The notes under the pieces were generated by a model. The model did no database searches. It was not told the origin of the DNA and was given only the letters and a program-made list of their open reading frames with translations. A stretch of 64,000 bases of DNA from the NCBI GenBank assembly GCA_031425035.1, contig JANPIN010000024.1, positions 17,499-81,498 of the forward strand, written 5' to 3'. A program made the position numbers and the translations under genes. Each line of letters starts with the position of its first letter. The stretch's first letter is position 1. Positions 43,980 to 53,051 of this stretch are shown one piece after another. The DNA comes from M3007 sp031425035. Its GTDB lineage: Bacteria; Bacteroidota; Bacteroidia; Chitinophagales; Saprospiraceae.

Positions 43980-46730
43980 ATGTTCCAAAAATTACTTCTT
44001 CCTGCCCTGCTCCTGCTGCTGGCACAGATTATGAATGCCCAAACGGTCACCCTGCGCGGGCGCGTGCTGGATGCCGAGAATAACCGCCCCCTGACCGATG
44101 TTGCCGTCGTGGTCATCGGTACCGGCCAGATCGGGGTCACTGACCAGAATGGTGAATTTCGCATCGAGGGCCTGCAGCCCGGTCCGTACAACCTGGCTAT
44201 TTCCAGCAAAGGTTTTTTTCCGCTGGACGTGTCTGTCAATGCAAATGGGAATGACGGCCCCGCGGTGGACTTCCAGCTCAAACGCGATCTGGCCACCGAC
44301 ACCCCGTCGACGCCCATTCCAACTATCACGCTGGATGAAGCGGAATCGGATAGTGAAGGCGCCGGCGAGGTGGCCAACCTGCTGCACGCCTCCCGGGACG
44401 TATTTCAGACCATCGGCGGTTTCGGCTGGAGTAACTACCGTTTTCGCGAACGCGGTTACGATTCGGATCAGTTCCCCCTTTACCTCAACGGCGTGGAAAT
44501 TAACGACCCGGAAACCGGCATTGCCTTTTTCGGCGAGTTCGGCGGCTTGAATGACGTGCTTCGCCTTCGGGAAAGCAGCGTAGGCCTCGAAGCCTGCGAT
44601 TTTGCCTTTTCCGAAGTCGGCGGCGCTACCCGCATCGATACCCGCGCCAGTTCGCAGCGCAAACAGATCCGCGCCTCTTATGCCTTGTCCAACCGCAGCT
44701 ATGACCACCGAGTGATGCTCACCGCCAGTACCGGACTCATGCCCGGCGGCTGGGCCGTAACGCTTTCCGGCAGTCACCGCTGGGCCCAGGAAGCCTATGT
44801 GCAGGGCACCTTTTTCCAGGGCACCGCTTATTTCCTGTCGGTGGATAAAAAATTTACCCCCAAGCAGAACCTCAACCTGACCATACTCGGTTCGCCCAGT
44901 ATTCGTGGACGGGCCTCCGATTCATTTGAAGAAATGTACGACCTGGCCGGCACGCACTACTATAACCCGAACTGGGGATACCAGAACGGCGATAAACGCA
45001 ATGCCAACGTCGCCTACAGCCACCAGCCCATCGCTTTACTGCGCTACGACTGGACGCCCACCCCGACCAGTTCGATCACGGCCACCGCGTATGCCCAGGG
45101 GGGTAAAAGCGGATTCACCCGCCTCGAATACCTGGGCGGCAACCCGGCGCCCGACTTTAACCGCAACCTGCCCTCCGCTTTGGAAGACCCCGAGCAGGCC
45201 GCTTTACAGGCGGATTTGCTGCGCAACAACGAATCGGCCCGCCAACTGGACTGGCTCGGTTTTTATGAAGCCAACCGCAACTCGCAGGAAACTGTATTGA
45301 ATGCCAACGGCATCGCCGGCAATACTGTGACCGGCAACCGGGCCCAGTTCATTATCGAAGATCAACGCGGCGATAGTAAAGAAGCCGGTTTTAACGGCGT
45401 AATCAGCGAAGCGCTCGGACAACGGGCCAAAATTCAACTGGGCGCTCATTACCAGTGGTACCAGGGCCGTAATTTTGATACCGTCGATGATCTGCTGGGC
45501 GCCGATTACTGGCTGGATATCAACAAATTTGCCCAGCAGGACCTGCCGACCGTAGCAAACGCCCGGGACAATGATGTGAACATCCCGAACCACGTAGTGC
45601 GCAAAGGCGAAACGTTCGGTTATAACTACGATGAAAATATCCGCAACGGCGGCCTGTGGACGCAGGTACAGGCGAATATGCGCAACCTGTCGGTATTTGC
45701 CGGCGGCGAAGTCAAGATCAATAATTTCTGGCGCACCGGACGGTTGCAAAACGGCCGTTATGCCGATAACTCCCTGGGCAATTCAGAAAAACTGAACTTC
45801 AATACCTATGGCGCCAAAGGCGGTTTGACTTATAAAATGAACGGCCGCAACTACTTGTATGCCAATGGATTCATTGGTACGCGCGCGCCGCTTTTCCGCG
45901 ACGCCTTCCTTTCGCCGCGTATTCGCAATGAAGTGGTACCCGGATTGCAACCCTCTAAAGTGCAGAGTGTAGAAGGCGGCTATCTGCTGCGTTCACCCCG
46001 CCTGCGCGGCCGCCTGACCGGCTACCTGACGCAATTCAAAGATGAAACGGATGCTTCGCTGTTCTACCTGTACTCGCTCGGCGTATTTGGCACCACCATC
46101 ATGCGCGGTGTGGACCGCCAGCATGCCGGCATTGAAGCTGCGCTGGAAGCCAAACCATTCACCGCCTGGACGGTCAATGCGGCTGCCAACCTCGGTTATT
46201 ATCACTACACTTCCCGCCCGCTGTTATACGTCACCCAGGATAACAGCTCCGAACTGATCGTGAACGGCGCAACTGTTTATCAGGATAATTTCCTGGTGCC
46301 GCGTACGCCGCAGACGACCGGACTGCTGGGATTGAAATACGAAGGCAAACGCTTCTGGTTCGCGTCTTTGACCGCCACGTTCGCCGACGATCTATGGTAT
46401 GATTTCGATCGTACCCGTCGCACGGCCGCTTTCGTGGAAACGCTGGTCAAAGATTCACCAGCCTGGAACGAAGCTATCGATCAGAAGAAAGCGCCGGCCG
46501 CCTTTTCGCTGGATTTCTTCGGCGGCAAAAGCTGGAAGGTCAACCGCAACTTCATTTACCTGAACGTTGGCGTCAACAACCTGTTGAATAACCAGAACAT
46601 CGTAATTTCGGGCCGCGATTCCTACCGCAGTTCTTACGCCAACACAGTAGAAGATACGCGTTTGTATACCCAGGAGTTAACGTATGCTTTTGGGATCAAC
46701 TACTTCGTCAGCCTGACTTACCGCCTCTGA
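43980..46730 (+). CDS. TonB-dependent receptor with carboxypeptidase-like regulatory domain
   Basis: The start at 43980 gives a signal peptide (MFQKLLLPALLLLLAQIMNAQ). The carboxypeptidase-like domain (VTLRGRVLDAENNRPLTDVAVVVIG... NGEFRIEGLQPGPYNLAISSKGF) precedes a plug region (AGEVANLLHASRDVFQTIGGFGWSNYRFRERGYDSDQFPLYLNGVEINDPETG) and a long barrel, ending GINYFVSLTYRL with a terminal aromatic-Arg-Leu motif. About 916 residues, typical. The DUF5689 lipoprotein follows after 52 bases, and the exported nuclease is divergent. Substrate import across the outer membrane is the family role. Confidence 0.9.
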   Translation: MFQKLLLPALLLLLAQIMNAQTVTLRGRVLDAENNRPLTDVAVVVIGTGQIGVTDQNGEFRIEGLQPGPYNLAISSKGFFPLDVSVNANGNDGPAVDFQLKRDLATDTPSTPIPTITLDEAESDSEGAGEVANLLHASRDVFQTIGGFGWSNYRFRERGYDSDQFPLYLNGVEINDPETGIAFFGEFGGLNDVLRLRESSVGLEACDFAFSEVGGATRIDTRASSQRKQIRASYALSNRSYDHRVMLTASTGLMPGGWAVTLSGSHRWAQEAYVQGTFFQGTAYFLSVDKKFTPKQNLNLTILGSPSIRGRASDSFEEMYDLAGTHYYNPNWGYQNGDKRNANVAYSHQPIALLRYDWTPTPTSSITATAYAQGGKSGFTRLEYLGGNPAPDFNRNLPSALEDPEQAALQADLLRNNESARQLDWLGFYEANRNSQETVLNANGIAGNTVTGNRAQFIIEDQRGDSKEAGFNGVISEALGQRAKIQLGAHYQWYQGRNFDTVDDLLGADYWLDINKFAQQDLPTVANARDNDVNIPNHVVRKGETFGYNYDENIRNGGLWTQVQANMRNLSVFAGGEVKINNFWRTGRLQNGRYADNSLGNSEKLNFNTYGAKGGLTYKMNGRNYLYANGFIGTRAPLFRDAFLSPRIRNEVVPGLQPSKVQSVEGGYLLRSPRLRGRLTGYLTQFKDETDASLFYLYSLGVFGTTIMRGVDRQHAGIEAALEAKPFTAWTVNAAANLGYYHYTSRPLLYVTQDNSSELIVNGATVYQDNFLVPRTPQTTGLLGLKYEGKRFWFASLTATFADDLWYDFDRTRRTAAFVETLVKDSPAWNEAIDQKKAPAAFSLDFFGGKSWKVNRNFIYLNVGVNNLLNNQNIVISGRDSYRSSYANTVEDTRLYTQELTYAFGINYFVSLTYRL

Positions 46731-46782
46731 CCCTGAAAAGGCCATCTTTCCTCTTTGCCAACATCTAAAAAATAATAAAATC

Positions 46783-48228
46783 ATGCTTTTGAACAGCAAT
46801 ACTAAGAACTTCTTCTTCCCTGCCCTGCTGGCGATCATCCTGACTGCCGGCGCTATTAGTTGCGTTAAAATTGAGTTCGATGAGCCGCCTATTGGTGGTG
46901 ATCCCGTCGTGCTGGTCCCAAATACCACTATTGCCCAGTTGAAGGCCATTCACACCAGCAACGGAGCTTTCAATAAAGTAACCGAAGACTGGATTATTGG
47001 GGCCGAAGTGGTGATGGATGACAGATCCGGCAACTACTACAAAACCCTGGTCATTCAGGACGCCACGGGTGGTATAGAAGTGAAGTTCAATGATGGTTTC
47101 TTATACCAGCAGTACCCCATCGGCCGCACGATCTATATTCGCTGCAAAGACCTGATCGTGACCGACTACAATAAAATGCCGCAGTTGATCGGCAGTACGG
47201 TAGAAGAAAATGGTCAACTGAGTGCGGTGGGTATTACCGATGCCCAGGCCCGCGCCAAAGTGGTAAAAGGTGCATTCGCTACGACGCGTATTGCGCCGAA
47301 AGTAGTGACCCTTAGTTCCGTAAATAACAAAGACCTGCTGGGTACCCTGATCCAACTGAACGACGTGCAGTTTACCCCCTGCGATGCCGGCAAAACCTAC
47401 GCGGATGCCGTCACGCAATTCAGCCTCAACCGCATTCTGGAAGATTGTACTACCGGCTCGGAACTGATCCTGCGCAGCAGCGGTTATGCTCTGTTCGCTA
47501 ACGAGCGTACCCCAACCGGCAAAGGCACCATCGTCGGCACCCTGGGGGTATATAACAATGACTATCAACTGTATATCCGTAACACGGACGATGTGGCCGG
47601 CATGACCAGCCCACGTTGCGGCGCGACCGGCGGCGCAGCGGGTACCCTCACCGATATCAGCGCTATTCGCAGCGTTTTCACCGGCACGACGACGACGGCG
47701 CCACTGGATAAAAAAATCCGGGGCATCGTGATCTCCGACCGCCTTTCCAAAAACCTCAATGGCCAGAATGTTTTCATTCAGGATGCATCGGGCGGTATCG
47801 TGGTCCGTTTCACGGCCGTGCACTGCTTTGATCTGGGCGACGAGCTCGAGATAAACGTTTCGGGTCTGGAAATCAGCGAGTTCAACAAACTGCTGCAGGT
47901 CAATAACGTGCCGGTCGACAAAGCCAGCATCGTGGGTACCGGTAAAACCCCGGTCATCCGCACGGCTACGGTCGCGGAAGTTAATGCCAACTTCAATGCC
48001 TGGGAAAGTTCCCTGGTCAGAATTGTCGGCGCTACGATCACCGGCGGCGCTACCCTCTCGGGCAGCCATACCGTTACGGACGGCAGCGGTTCGATCCCCA
48101 TGTTCAACCAGACCTACGCCACTTTTGCCGGCAGCCCAGCGCCCACCGGCCCGGTGACGATCACGGCCATCATTTCGGATTACAATGGCAAACAGCTGAT
48201 TTTGCGGAATGCCAGCGATATCCAATAA
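46783..48228 (+). CDS. DUF5689 lipoprotein with two OB-fold-like domains
   Basis: A 481-residue lipoprotein: signal and lipobox (ILTAGAISC), then DUF5689 features (TTIAQLKAIHTSN, DWIIGAEVVMDDRSGNYYKTLVIQDATGGIEVKFN) and a second similar unit (DKKIRGIVISDRLSKNLNGQNVFIQDASGGIVVRFT). These resemble the YhcR/OB-fold nucleic-acid-binding domains in secreted nucleases. It is encoded after the TonB receptor, so it likely sits on the cell surface as a partner. It is ended by a strong terminator (48295-48336). The binding role is inferred from the fold. Confidence 0.85.
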   Translation: MLLNSNTKNFFFPALLAIILTAGAISCVKIEFDEPPIGGDPVVLVPNTTIAQLKAIHTSNGAFNKVTEDWIIGAEVVMDDRSGNYYKTLVIQDATGGIEVKFNDGFLYQQYPIGRTIYIRCKDLIVTDYNKMPQLIGSTVEENGQLSAVGITDAQARAKVVKGAFATTRIAPKVVTLSSVNNKDLLGTLIQLNDVQFTPCDAGKTYADAVTQFSLNRILEDCTTGSELILRSSGYALFANERTPTGKGTIVGTLGVYNNDYQLYIRNTDDVAGMTSPRCGATGGAAGTLTDISAIRSVFTGTTTTAPLDKKIRGIVISDRLSKNLNGQNVFIQDASGGIVVRFTAVHCFDLGDELEINVSGLEISEFNKLLQVNNVPVDKASIVGTGKTPVIRTATVAEVNANFNAWESSLVRIVGATITGGATLSGSHTVTDGSGSIPMFNQTYATFAGSPAPTGPVTITAIISDYNGKQLILRNASDIQ

Positions 48229-48294
48229 ATTATAGATCATCCCGAATTTTGGAGGCCTATTTCTTACCAGGCCTTAATACAAGTTCAGGCAATT

Positions 48295-48336
48295 GCAGCC
48301 GCGAAAGTGCCATGCGCACTTTCACGGCTGCTTTTT
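48295..48336 (+). terminator. Terminator of the receptor-DUF5689 operon
   Basis: A long hairpin (GCAGCCG, then GAAAGTGC, paired with GCACTTTC and CGGCTGC across one bulge) followed by five T and, eight bases on, six more T. It lies about 65 bases after the DUF5689 stop. Confidence 0.85.
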
Positions 48337-48364
48337 ATAAGTTTTTTGGCTCTGTAGACGATTT

Positions 48365-48590
48365 GAGTCGTTCCGCGCACGGTTCGAACCATGTTGAAAT
48401 CGATTCGAGTCGTTCCGCGCACGGTTCGAACCGTGTTGAAATCGATTCGAGTCGTTCCGAACACGGTTCGAACCGTGTTCAAATCGATTCGGGTCGTTCC
48501 GCACACGGTTCGAACCGTGTTGAAATCGATTCGAATCGTTCCGCGCACGGTTCGGGTCGTGTTGAAATCGACTTGGGTCGTTGTGAAACG
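48365..48590. repeat. 42-bp tandem repeat array with nested palindromes
   Basis: Five full 42-base units (48365, 48407, 48449, 48491, 48533) and a 16-base partial sixth. Each has a core GGTTCGAACC palindrome inside a longer symmetric arm and a separate ATCGAT palindrome. In the third unit 22 bases (48459-48480) are a perfect palindrome. As 42 is a multiple of three, the array stays open in several frames on both strands; these frames are not called as genes. It lies after a terminator and before a porin gene. Confidence 0.95.
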
Positions 48591-48735
48591 ATGCTCCATG
48601 TGCGCTCTTATGGCCCGTTTTTTTTGAAAATCGTAAGGCTCTGTTAGGAAAGGGTTAAACCCGGATGAACCAGGCAACCGAACGCACCATTTTTGCAAAC
48701 AAGCCGTTTTGCAAAAAACACAACCTGACACGCTT

Positions 48736-49359
48736 ATGAAAAATCTGTTTTTTATTGCTTTCCTCCTGTTGCTTGGCCAGACTGCACAAGCGCAATTATT
48801 CTCTTTCGGTTTGAAAGGTGGTATTAACACCCAGGTCAAGAAGCCCACTGACATTTCAATTGGCAGCGGCGACAGCACCCTCAACCTGGGCGTTGATAAA
48901 TTTAAATTCGGCACCCAGTTCGGCGCGTACGTACGTTTTGGCGGCATCATTTTCGTCCAGCCGGAGTTGATGTTCAACTCCAACAAAACCGACTACCGGG
49001 TGAAAAGCCTGAGCTTGTCGGACGTGCGGCAGGAAACGTACCGCAACCTGGACATTCCGATCCTGGTGGGTCTGAAACTGGGCCCGGTACGCCTGCAAAC
49101 CGGACCGGTCGGCCACTATTTCCTGGGCAGCACCTCCGATCTGACGGATATTAAAGGGTATAAAGAGAACTTTAAAAAACTCACCTGGGGTTGGCAGTCC
49201 GGTTTGAACATCGGCGCCGGGCGCTTTTCCTTCGACCTGCGTTATGAAGGGAACTTCCACAAACAGGGCGATCAGATCACGTTCTTTGGTGATGAGTACC
49301 ATTTCAGCAACAGTCCGTCCCGGTTGATTCTGGGTGTAAACATTGCCATTATCAAATAA
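48736..49359 (+). CDS. Porin-like outer-membrane beta-barrel protein
   Basis: A 207-residue protein with a signal peptide (NLFFIAFLLLLGQTAQAQ) and a run of amphipathic strands (LFSFGLKGGINTQVKK, FKFGTQFGAYVRFGGIIFVQPELMFNSN, LDIPILVGLKLGPVRLQTGPVGHYFLG, GWQSGLNIGAGRFSFDLRYEGNF, SPSRLILGVNIAIIK), typical of the PorT/OmpX-like outer membrane beta-barrel family (PF13568). The start at 48736 is preferred over 48709 by its signal peptide. Function is unspecified. A near-consensus -7 site (CATTTTTG at 48688) lies upstream. Confidence 0.85.
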   Translation: MKNLFFIAFLLLLGQTAQAQLFSFGLKGGINTQVKKPTDISIGSGDSTLNLGVDKFKFGTQFGAYVRFGGIIFVQPELMFNSNKTDYRVKSLSLSDVRQETYRNLDIPILVGLKLGPVRLQTGPVGHYFLGSTSDLTDIKGYKENFKKLTWGWQSGLNIGAGRFSFDLRYEGNFHKQGDQITFFGDEYHFSNSPSRLILGVNIAIIK

Positions 49360-49389
49360 GATATTATCCCCCGTCCTGAGTAAAAACAC

Positions 49390-49422
49390 ACCGCAGTGGG
49401 TACAAACCGCTGCGGTTTTTTT
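49390..49422 (+). terminator. Terminator of the porin-like gene
   Basis: Stem ACCGCAG / CTGCGGT with a 13-base loop, followed by seven T, 31 bases after the porin stop. Confidence 0.8.
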
Positions 49423-49444
49423 ATGCTCCGGACAGCGTTTTGCC

Positions 49445-49452
49445 TAATTTTG
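49445..49452 (+). promoter_or_regulatory. -7 element (TAATTTTG) for hemJ
   Basis: Perfect TAnnTTTG followed by CC, 27 bases before the hemJ start at 49480, just after the porin terminator. Confidence 0.45.
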
Positions 49453-49479
49453 CCACCGCTTAAAAACGCGTCGCGCAAT

Positions 49480-50016
49480 ATGGATCTCGCCAGTTTATAC
49501 AGTGTAGCCAAGTCTTTTCACCTTATTGGGATGGTCTCCTGGATGGCCGGCATGTTCTATCTGGTGCGCATTATGGTCAACCACGCCATGGCTTTTAGCG
49601 AAGCGGAACCGCAGCGCGGCATTCTGGCGCGGCAATACACGATCATGGAATGGAAATCCTACAACATCATTCTGAAACCGGCCGTGGTCATCACCTGGTC
49701 GTTCGGGGTGATGCTGCTGTTTATTCAACCGGCCTGGTTGCAGCAGGGCTGGCTGCATGTTAAACTGACTTTTCTGGTCCTGCTGACCGTTTATACCCAC
49801 TATTTGAAAAGCCATATCCGGCAACTGGAAAAGGGCAGTTCCAGCTTTACCCATATTCACTATCGGGCGCTCAACGAGGTGCCGACCGTTTTTCTGGTGG
49901 CCATCGTCTTTCTGGCGGTGTTCAAAAACGGGATCAGTTATGGCTGGCTGCTGGGTGGCCTGGCGGTGTTTATCGGTCTAATCGCCTGGGGAATCCGGAA
50001 AGCCAACCGGAAATAA
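49480..50016 (+). CDS. hemJ: Protoporphyrinogen IX oxidase HemJ (CopD-like family)
   Basis: A 178-residue four-helix inner-membrane protein that oxidises protoporphyrinogen IX in haem synthesis. Evidence: FHLIGMVSWMAGMFYLVRIMVNH (conserved His and Trp-Met-Ala-Gly-x-Phe region), TIMEWKSYNIILKPAVVITWSFGVMLLF, WLHVKLTFLVLLTVYTHYLKSHIRQ (conserved Lys, Tyr region), and RALNEVPTVFLVAIVFLAVFK. This pattern matches the UPF0093/HemJ family. The start at 49480 (MDLASLYSVAKSFHL) is preferred over the earlier in-frame 49396, which has no family residues and overlaps the terminator. Confidence 0.9.
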   Translation: MDLASLYSVAKSFHLIGMVSWMAGMFYLVRIMVNHAMAFSEAEPQRGILARQYTIMEWKSYNIILKPAVVITWSFGVMLLFIQPAWLQQGWLHVKLTFLVLLTVYTHYLKSHIRQLEKGSSSFTHIHYRALNEVPTVFLVAIVFLAVFKNGISYGWLLGGLAVFIGLIAWGIRKANRK

Positions 50017-50020
50017 GGAT

Positions 50021-50671
50021 TTACCAAAAACTCCGGATCGGATAACGTTTTACCACTGCCGCCGTATCGGCCAGGGGCGTTTCCGTAAAACGCCCGTTTT
50101 TCCAGAGCAGCAACGTCGCCGATTCCTCGATGCGCTCCAAAGGCTCCTCGTCGCCGGGAATCATAGTATGCTGAATTTCGTGGTGCACAATGTCCTTTTT
50201 ACCGTCGCCATCATAGTCGAACAACCAGCTACCGGTCAGGATCTGGCCCCCTTCGCCGCCATACCATTCGGCGACCATGACCCGGTTGGTGAAGGCTTTT
50301 TTGCGTTTATTATACAACAGCAACAGGTGATGCTGAAACCAGTACTGCCTGATTTCCACCCAGCAGGCCGTGATCGTATCCGCCAGCGGGAATTGCTGCC
50401 GGCCATAGACCTGGGCCTGTTCCGGGTCGGTGGTGTAATCAATATCCTCCAGCAAAGCGGCGGGAATTTCTTTAAAAAACAGGCCGGAAGGAATGAGTTG
50501 AGCGGTATTCGTATCTATTACGGTAACGATTTCCAGATGCAGGGTATCGCCGGGAGGAAGCAGGGGGAAGTAAGTCAGAAGAGCCGGATCTTTGGTAGCG
50601 GGAGGGTGTTGACAGGCTAATAATAAAGATGCCGTTATAAAGATGGCGCATAGGGACTGCTTAATTGTCAT
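50021..50671 (-). CDS. Lipoprotein of unknown function
   Basis: A 216-residue protein with a lipoprotein signal (LCAIFITASLLLAC). No family is recognised. The C-terminal half carries FDYDGDGKKDIVHHEI, an FG-GAP/EF-hand-like calcium loop, and the text around it (GSWLFDYDGDGKKDIVHHEIQHTM) reads like proteins that report on database-like fields, but no function can be assigned. It is convergent with hemJ, five bases apart at the stops, and divergent from the helicase. Confidence 0.65.
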   Translation of the reverse strand: MTIKQSLCAIFITASLLLACQHPPATKDPALLTYFPLLPPGDTLHLEIVTVIDTNTAQLIPSGLFFKEIPAALLEDIDYTTDPEQAQVYGRQQFPLADTITACWVEIRQYWFQHHLLLLYNKRKKAFTNRVMVAEWYGGEGGQILTGSWLFDYDGDGKKDIVHHEIQHTMIPGDEEPLERIEESATLLLWKNGRFTETPLADTAAVVKRYPIRSFW

Positions 50672-50681
50672 CGTTTTTGAA

Positions 50682-50689
50682 CAAAGCTA
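50682..50689 (-). promoter_or_regulatory. -7 element (TAGCTTTG) for the unknown lipoprotein
   Basis: A perfect TAnnTTTG 11 bases before the ATG, which would give a very short leader. No proper -33 TTG. Confidence 0.4.
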
Positions 50690-50783
50690 AAAGGAAAATG
50701 GGAAATACTTTTATCCTGGTCAAACTTACCTTCTTCCCAGAGCATCAAATCTAGCTCTCGAAAAATCCGACTACCTTCACCGC

Positions 50784-52109
50784 ATGGAATTCAATGAAAC
50801 GCTCGCAAAAACCCTCGTCAGCCTGGGTATTCCGGCCTTAAACAACTTGCAGGAGACCGCCTTACCCGCCATTCAGAACCACCCCAACGTCATTCTGCTG
50901 GCGCCCACGGGTTCGGGTAAAACGCTGGCATTTCTCCTGCCGGTTTTGAGCATGTTACAGCGGGATGTAAACGGCGTCCAATGCCTGATCATCTCCCCTA
51001 CCCGCGAACTGGCTATCCAAATCGAGCGTGTGTGGCAGAAAATGTCGACCGGTTTCAAAGTGAATACCTGCTACGGCGGGCACTCCATGCAAACGGAGGT
51101 CAATAACCTCAGTCAGCCCCCCGCCCTGCTGATCGGCACACCCGGACGGATGCTGGAACACGTAACACAGGGCACTTTCGCTTTGGAAACCGTGAAAATG
51201 CTGGTGCTGGATGAATTTGATAAAAGCCTGCACCTGGGTTTTCATGAGCAAATGGGGGAAGTCATCAAAGCCCTGCCGGCGCTGGAAAAACGGGTACTCG
51301 CCTCGGCCACCAACAAACTCCATATTCCGATTTTCACCGGGGTTACGGAGCCGAAAGTGCTGAATTTCTATAAGTTAGCCGAAAAATCAACGGACGGACT
51401 GGCGGTCAAACGAGTCGTCGCCACGGACGAGGATAAAACCATGACCCTCTTTCATTTGCTCTGCTACCTGGGCAATGAACAAACCCTGATCTTCTGTAAC
51501 CAGCGCGACAGTACCGAAGCTTGCCGCGATTTCCTGGTGAGTATGGGCATTCCCAGCGCTTATTTCCATGGCGGTATGGAGCAGCCCGACCGGGAGAAAA
51601 CGCTGGTGCAGTTCCGCAATGGCAGCATCACTTTCCTGGTAGCTTCCGACCTGGCGGCCCGTGGTCTGGATATTCCGGAAGTGAAAAACGTCGTGCACTT
51701 CGAGCTGCCGCAGAAAAAAGATGATTTCGTGCACCGCAACGGACGCACCGCCCGCATGCACGCCGAAGGCACCGCCTACTTGCTGATGGCCGCCGACGAA
51801 GCGCTGCCGGCTTATCTGGAGGAAGCGCCCGAACTGCTGGAGCTGCCCCCGGCCCTCGATCTGCCGGAACCGTCCCCCTGGATCACGCTCTACGTTAGCG
51901 GTGGCAAAAAAGACAAACTCAGCAAAATGGATATTGTGGGTTTTCTGTCGCAAAAAGGTGGCCTGCAAAAGGATGATCTGGGAAAAATCGAAGTGATGGA
52001 CTTTATGTCTTTTGCCGCCGTTAAAAAAGACAAGGTGGCCACCCTGCTGCCAGCTATACAGGCGGAAAAAATGAAGGGAAAGAAGTATAAGATCGTGGTG
52101 ACGAATTGA
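50784..52109 (+). CDS. DbpA-like DEAD-box RNA helicase with DEFD motif
   Basis: An RNA helicase of 441 residues. Motifs: GSGKT Walker A, PTRELA, GTPGR, DEFD in place of the usual DEAD (motif II), SAT, then the second RecA domain (STEACRDFL, VASDLAARGLDIPEV, HRNGRTAR). A C-terminal RRM-like domain (WITLYVSGGKKDKLSKMDIVGFLSQKGGL... IEVMDFMSFAAVKKDKVATLL) fits the DbpA RNA-binding domain, which targets 23S rRNA helix 92 in known members. The DEFD change keeps the acidic pair. Ribosome assembly is the likely role. Confidence 0.9.
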   Translation: MEFNETLAKTLVSLGIPALNNLQETALPAIQNHPNVILLAPTGSGKTLAFLLPVLSMLQRDVNGVQCLIISPTRELAIQIERVWQKMSTGFKVNTCYGGHSMQTEVNNLSQPPALLIGTPGRMLEHVTQGTFALETVKMLVLDEFDKSLHLGFHEQMGEVIKALPALEKRVLASATNKLHIPIFTGVTEPKVLNFYKLAEKSTDGLAVKRVVATDEDKTMTLFHLLCYLGNEQTLIFCNQRDSTEACRDFLVSMGIPSAYFHGGMEQPDREKTLVQFRNGSITFLVASDLAARGLDIPEVKNVVHFELPQKKDDFVHRNGRTARMHAEGTAYLLMAADEALPAYLEEAPELLELPPALDLPEPSPWITLYVSGGKKDKLSKMDIVGFLSQKGGLQKDDLGKIEVMDFMSFAAVKKDKVATLLPAIQAEKMKGKKYKIVVTN

Positions 52110-52115
52110 AGTACA

Positions 52116-53048
52116 CTAGTGTTTATGCGTGTCCGCTAACTGGCAATTCACCTCCTCCCCATCCCCATCCACCGTATGCACCTCGATGGTACTATGGTGC
52201 ACGTTCAAGTGTTCCAGCGCGTGTTTTACCTGATCTTTTATTTGCCCGACCATTTTTAAATCAACGGCATTGCTGATTACCAGATGGGCCGTCAGGGCAT
52301 TCTTCGTCGTACTGATCGCCCATACGTGAATGTGGTGAAAATCCGCCACCCCCGGCAAAGCGAGCACTTTGGACTTGATTATCGCCAGATCCACATTGGG
52401 CGGTACGCCGTCCAGCGAAAGGCGCAGGCTATCCGTCAGCAAACTCCAGGTGCTGACCACGATGACCACGGCAATGACCAGACTGATCACCGTATCCAGC
52501 CACAGCCAGTTGGTGTACATCAGGAGCACTCCCGCCACGACCACGCCCAGACTAACCAGCGCATCAGCCGCCAGATGCAGGTAAGCGCCCTTGACGTTGA
52601 GGTCGCTTTCCTTGTTGCGCATGAACAGATAAGCGGTCAGGCTATTGACAATGATCCCGATAAAAGCGACCAGCGCGATCGTTGCACCGGGGATGGGTTG
52701 CGGGCGGTTGAAACGTAAAATGGCTTCGTAAACAATACTGCCCACCACCAGCAGCAAAATGACGGCGTTCAAAAGGGCGACCAGAATCGTCGCCTTCCGG
52801 AAACCATAGGTGTAGTTGGCCGTCGCTTTGACTTTGGCCAAACGAAAAGCCACCAGGCTCAGCGCCAAACTGGCTACATCGCTCAGATTATGCCCGGCAT
52901 CCGATAATAAGGCCAGGGAATTGGTCCAGAAGCCCGTCACCGCTTCCACCGCCACGAAGGCCATATTCAGCATAATACCGACGATGAAAGCCCGGTTGAC
53001 CGAACGCAGTTCCGTACCATGTCCATGATCGTGGTGATGCCCATCCAT
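52116..53048 (-). CDS. Cation diffusion facilitator with His-rich N-terminus (CzcD/ZnT-like)
   Basis: An inner-membrane metal/H+ antiporter of 310 residues. Six membrane segments with the metal-binding motifs SDAGHNLSD in helix 2 (Asp and His ligands) and HLAADALVSLG in helix 5, preceded by MDGHHHDHGHG, and a C-terminal cytoplasmic domain (PGVADFHHIHVWAIS). The motif set points to Zn and similar divalent cations. It is transcribed three bases after the stop of a zinc metalloprotease gene on the same strand, which makes a shared operon very likely. Its stop sits in a short ACACTAGTGT palindrome. Confidence 0.92.
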   Translation of the reverse strand: MDGHHHDHGHGTELRSVNRAFIVGIMLNMAFVAVEAVTGFWTNSLALLSDAGHNLSDVASLALSLVAFRLAKVKATANYTYGFRKATILVALLNAVILLLVVGSIVYEAILRFNRPQPIPGATIALVAFIGIIVNSLTAYLFMRNKESDLNVKGAYLHLAADALVSLGVVVAGVLLMYTNWLWLDTVISLVIAVVIVVSTWSLLTDSLRLSLDGVPPNVDLAIIKSKVLALPGVADFHHIHVWAISTTKNALTAHLVISNAVDLKMVGQIKDQVKHALEHLNVHHSTIEVHTVDGDGEEVNCQLADTHKH

Positions 53049-53051
53049 GCT

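Noticed and set aside
48380..48400. tRNA T-arm-like GGTTCGAACC
   Set aside because: It is part of the repeat palindrome; no acceptor, D or anticodon stems can be built around it.
48365..48590. CRISPR-like array
   Set aside because: Units are contiguous with no unique spacers, and no cas genes are near.
48249..48647. A 132-codon frame running through the 42-bp array, and frames on the other strand
   Set aside because: The array is open in several frames because 42 is divisible by three. The flanking codons show no family and the region begins with a terminator hairpin.
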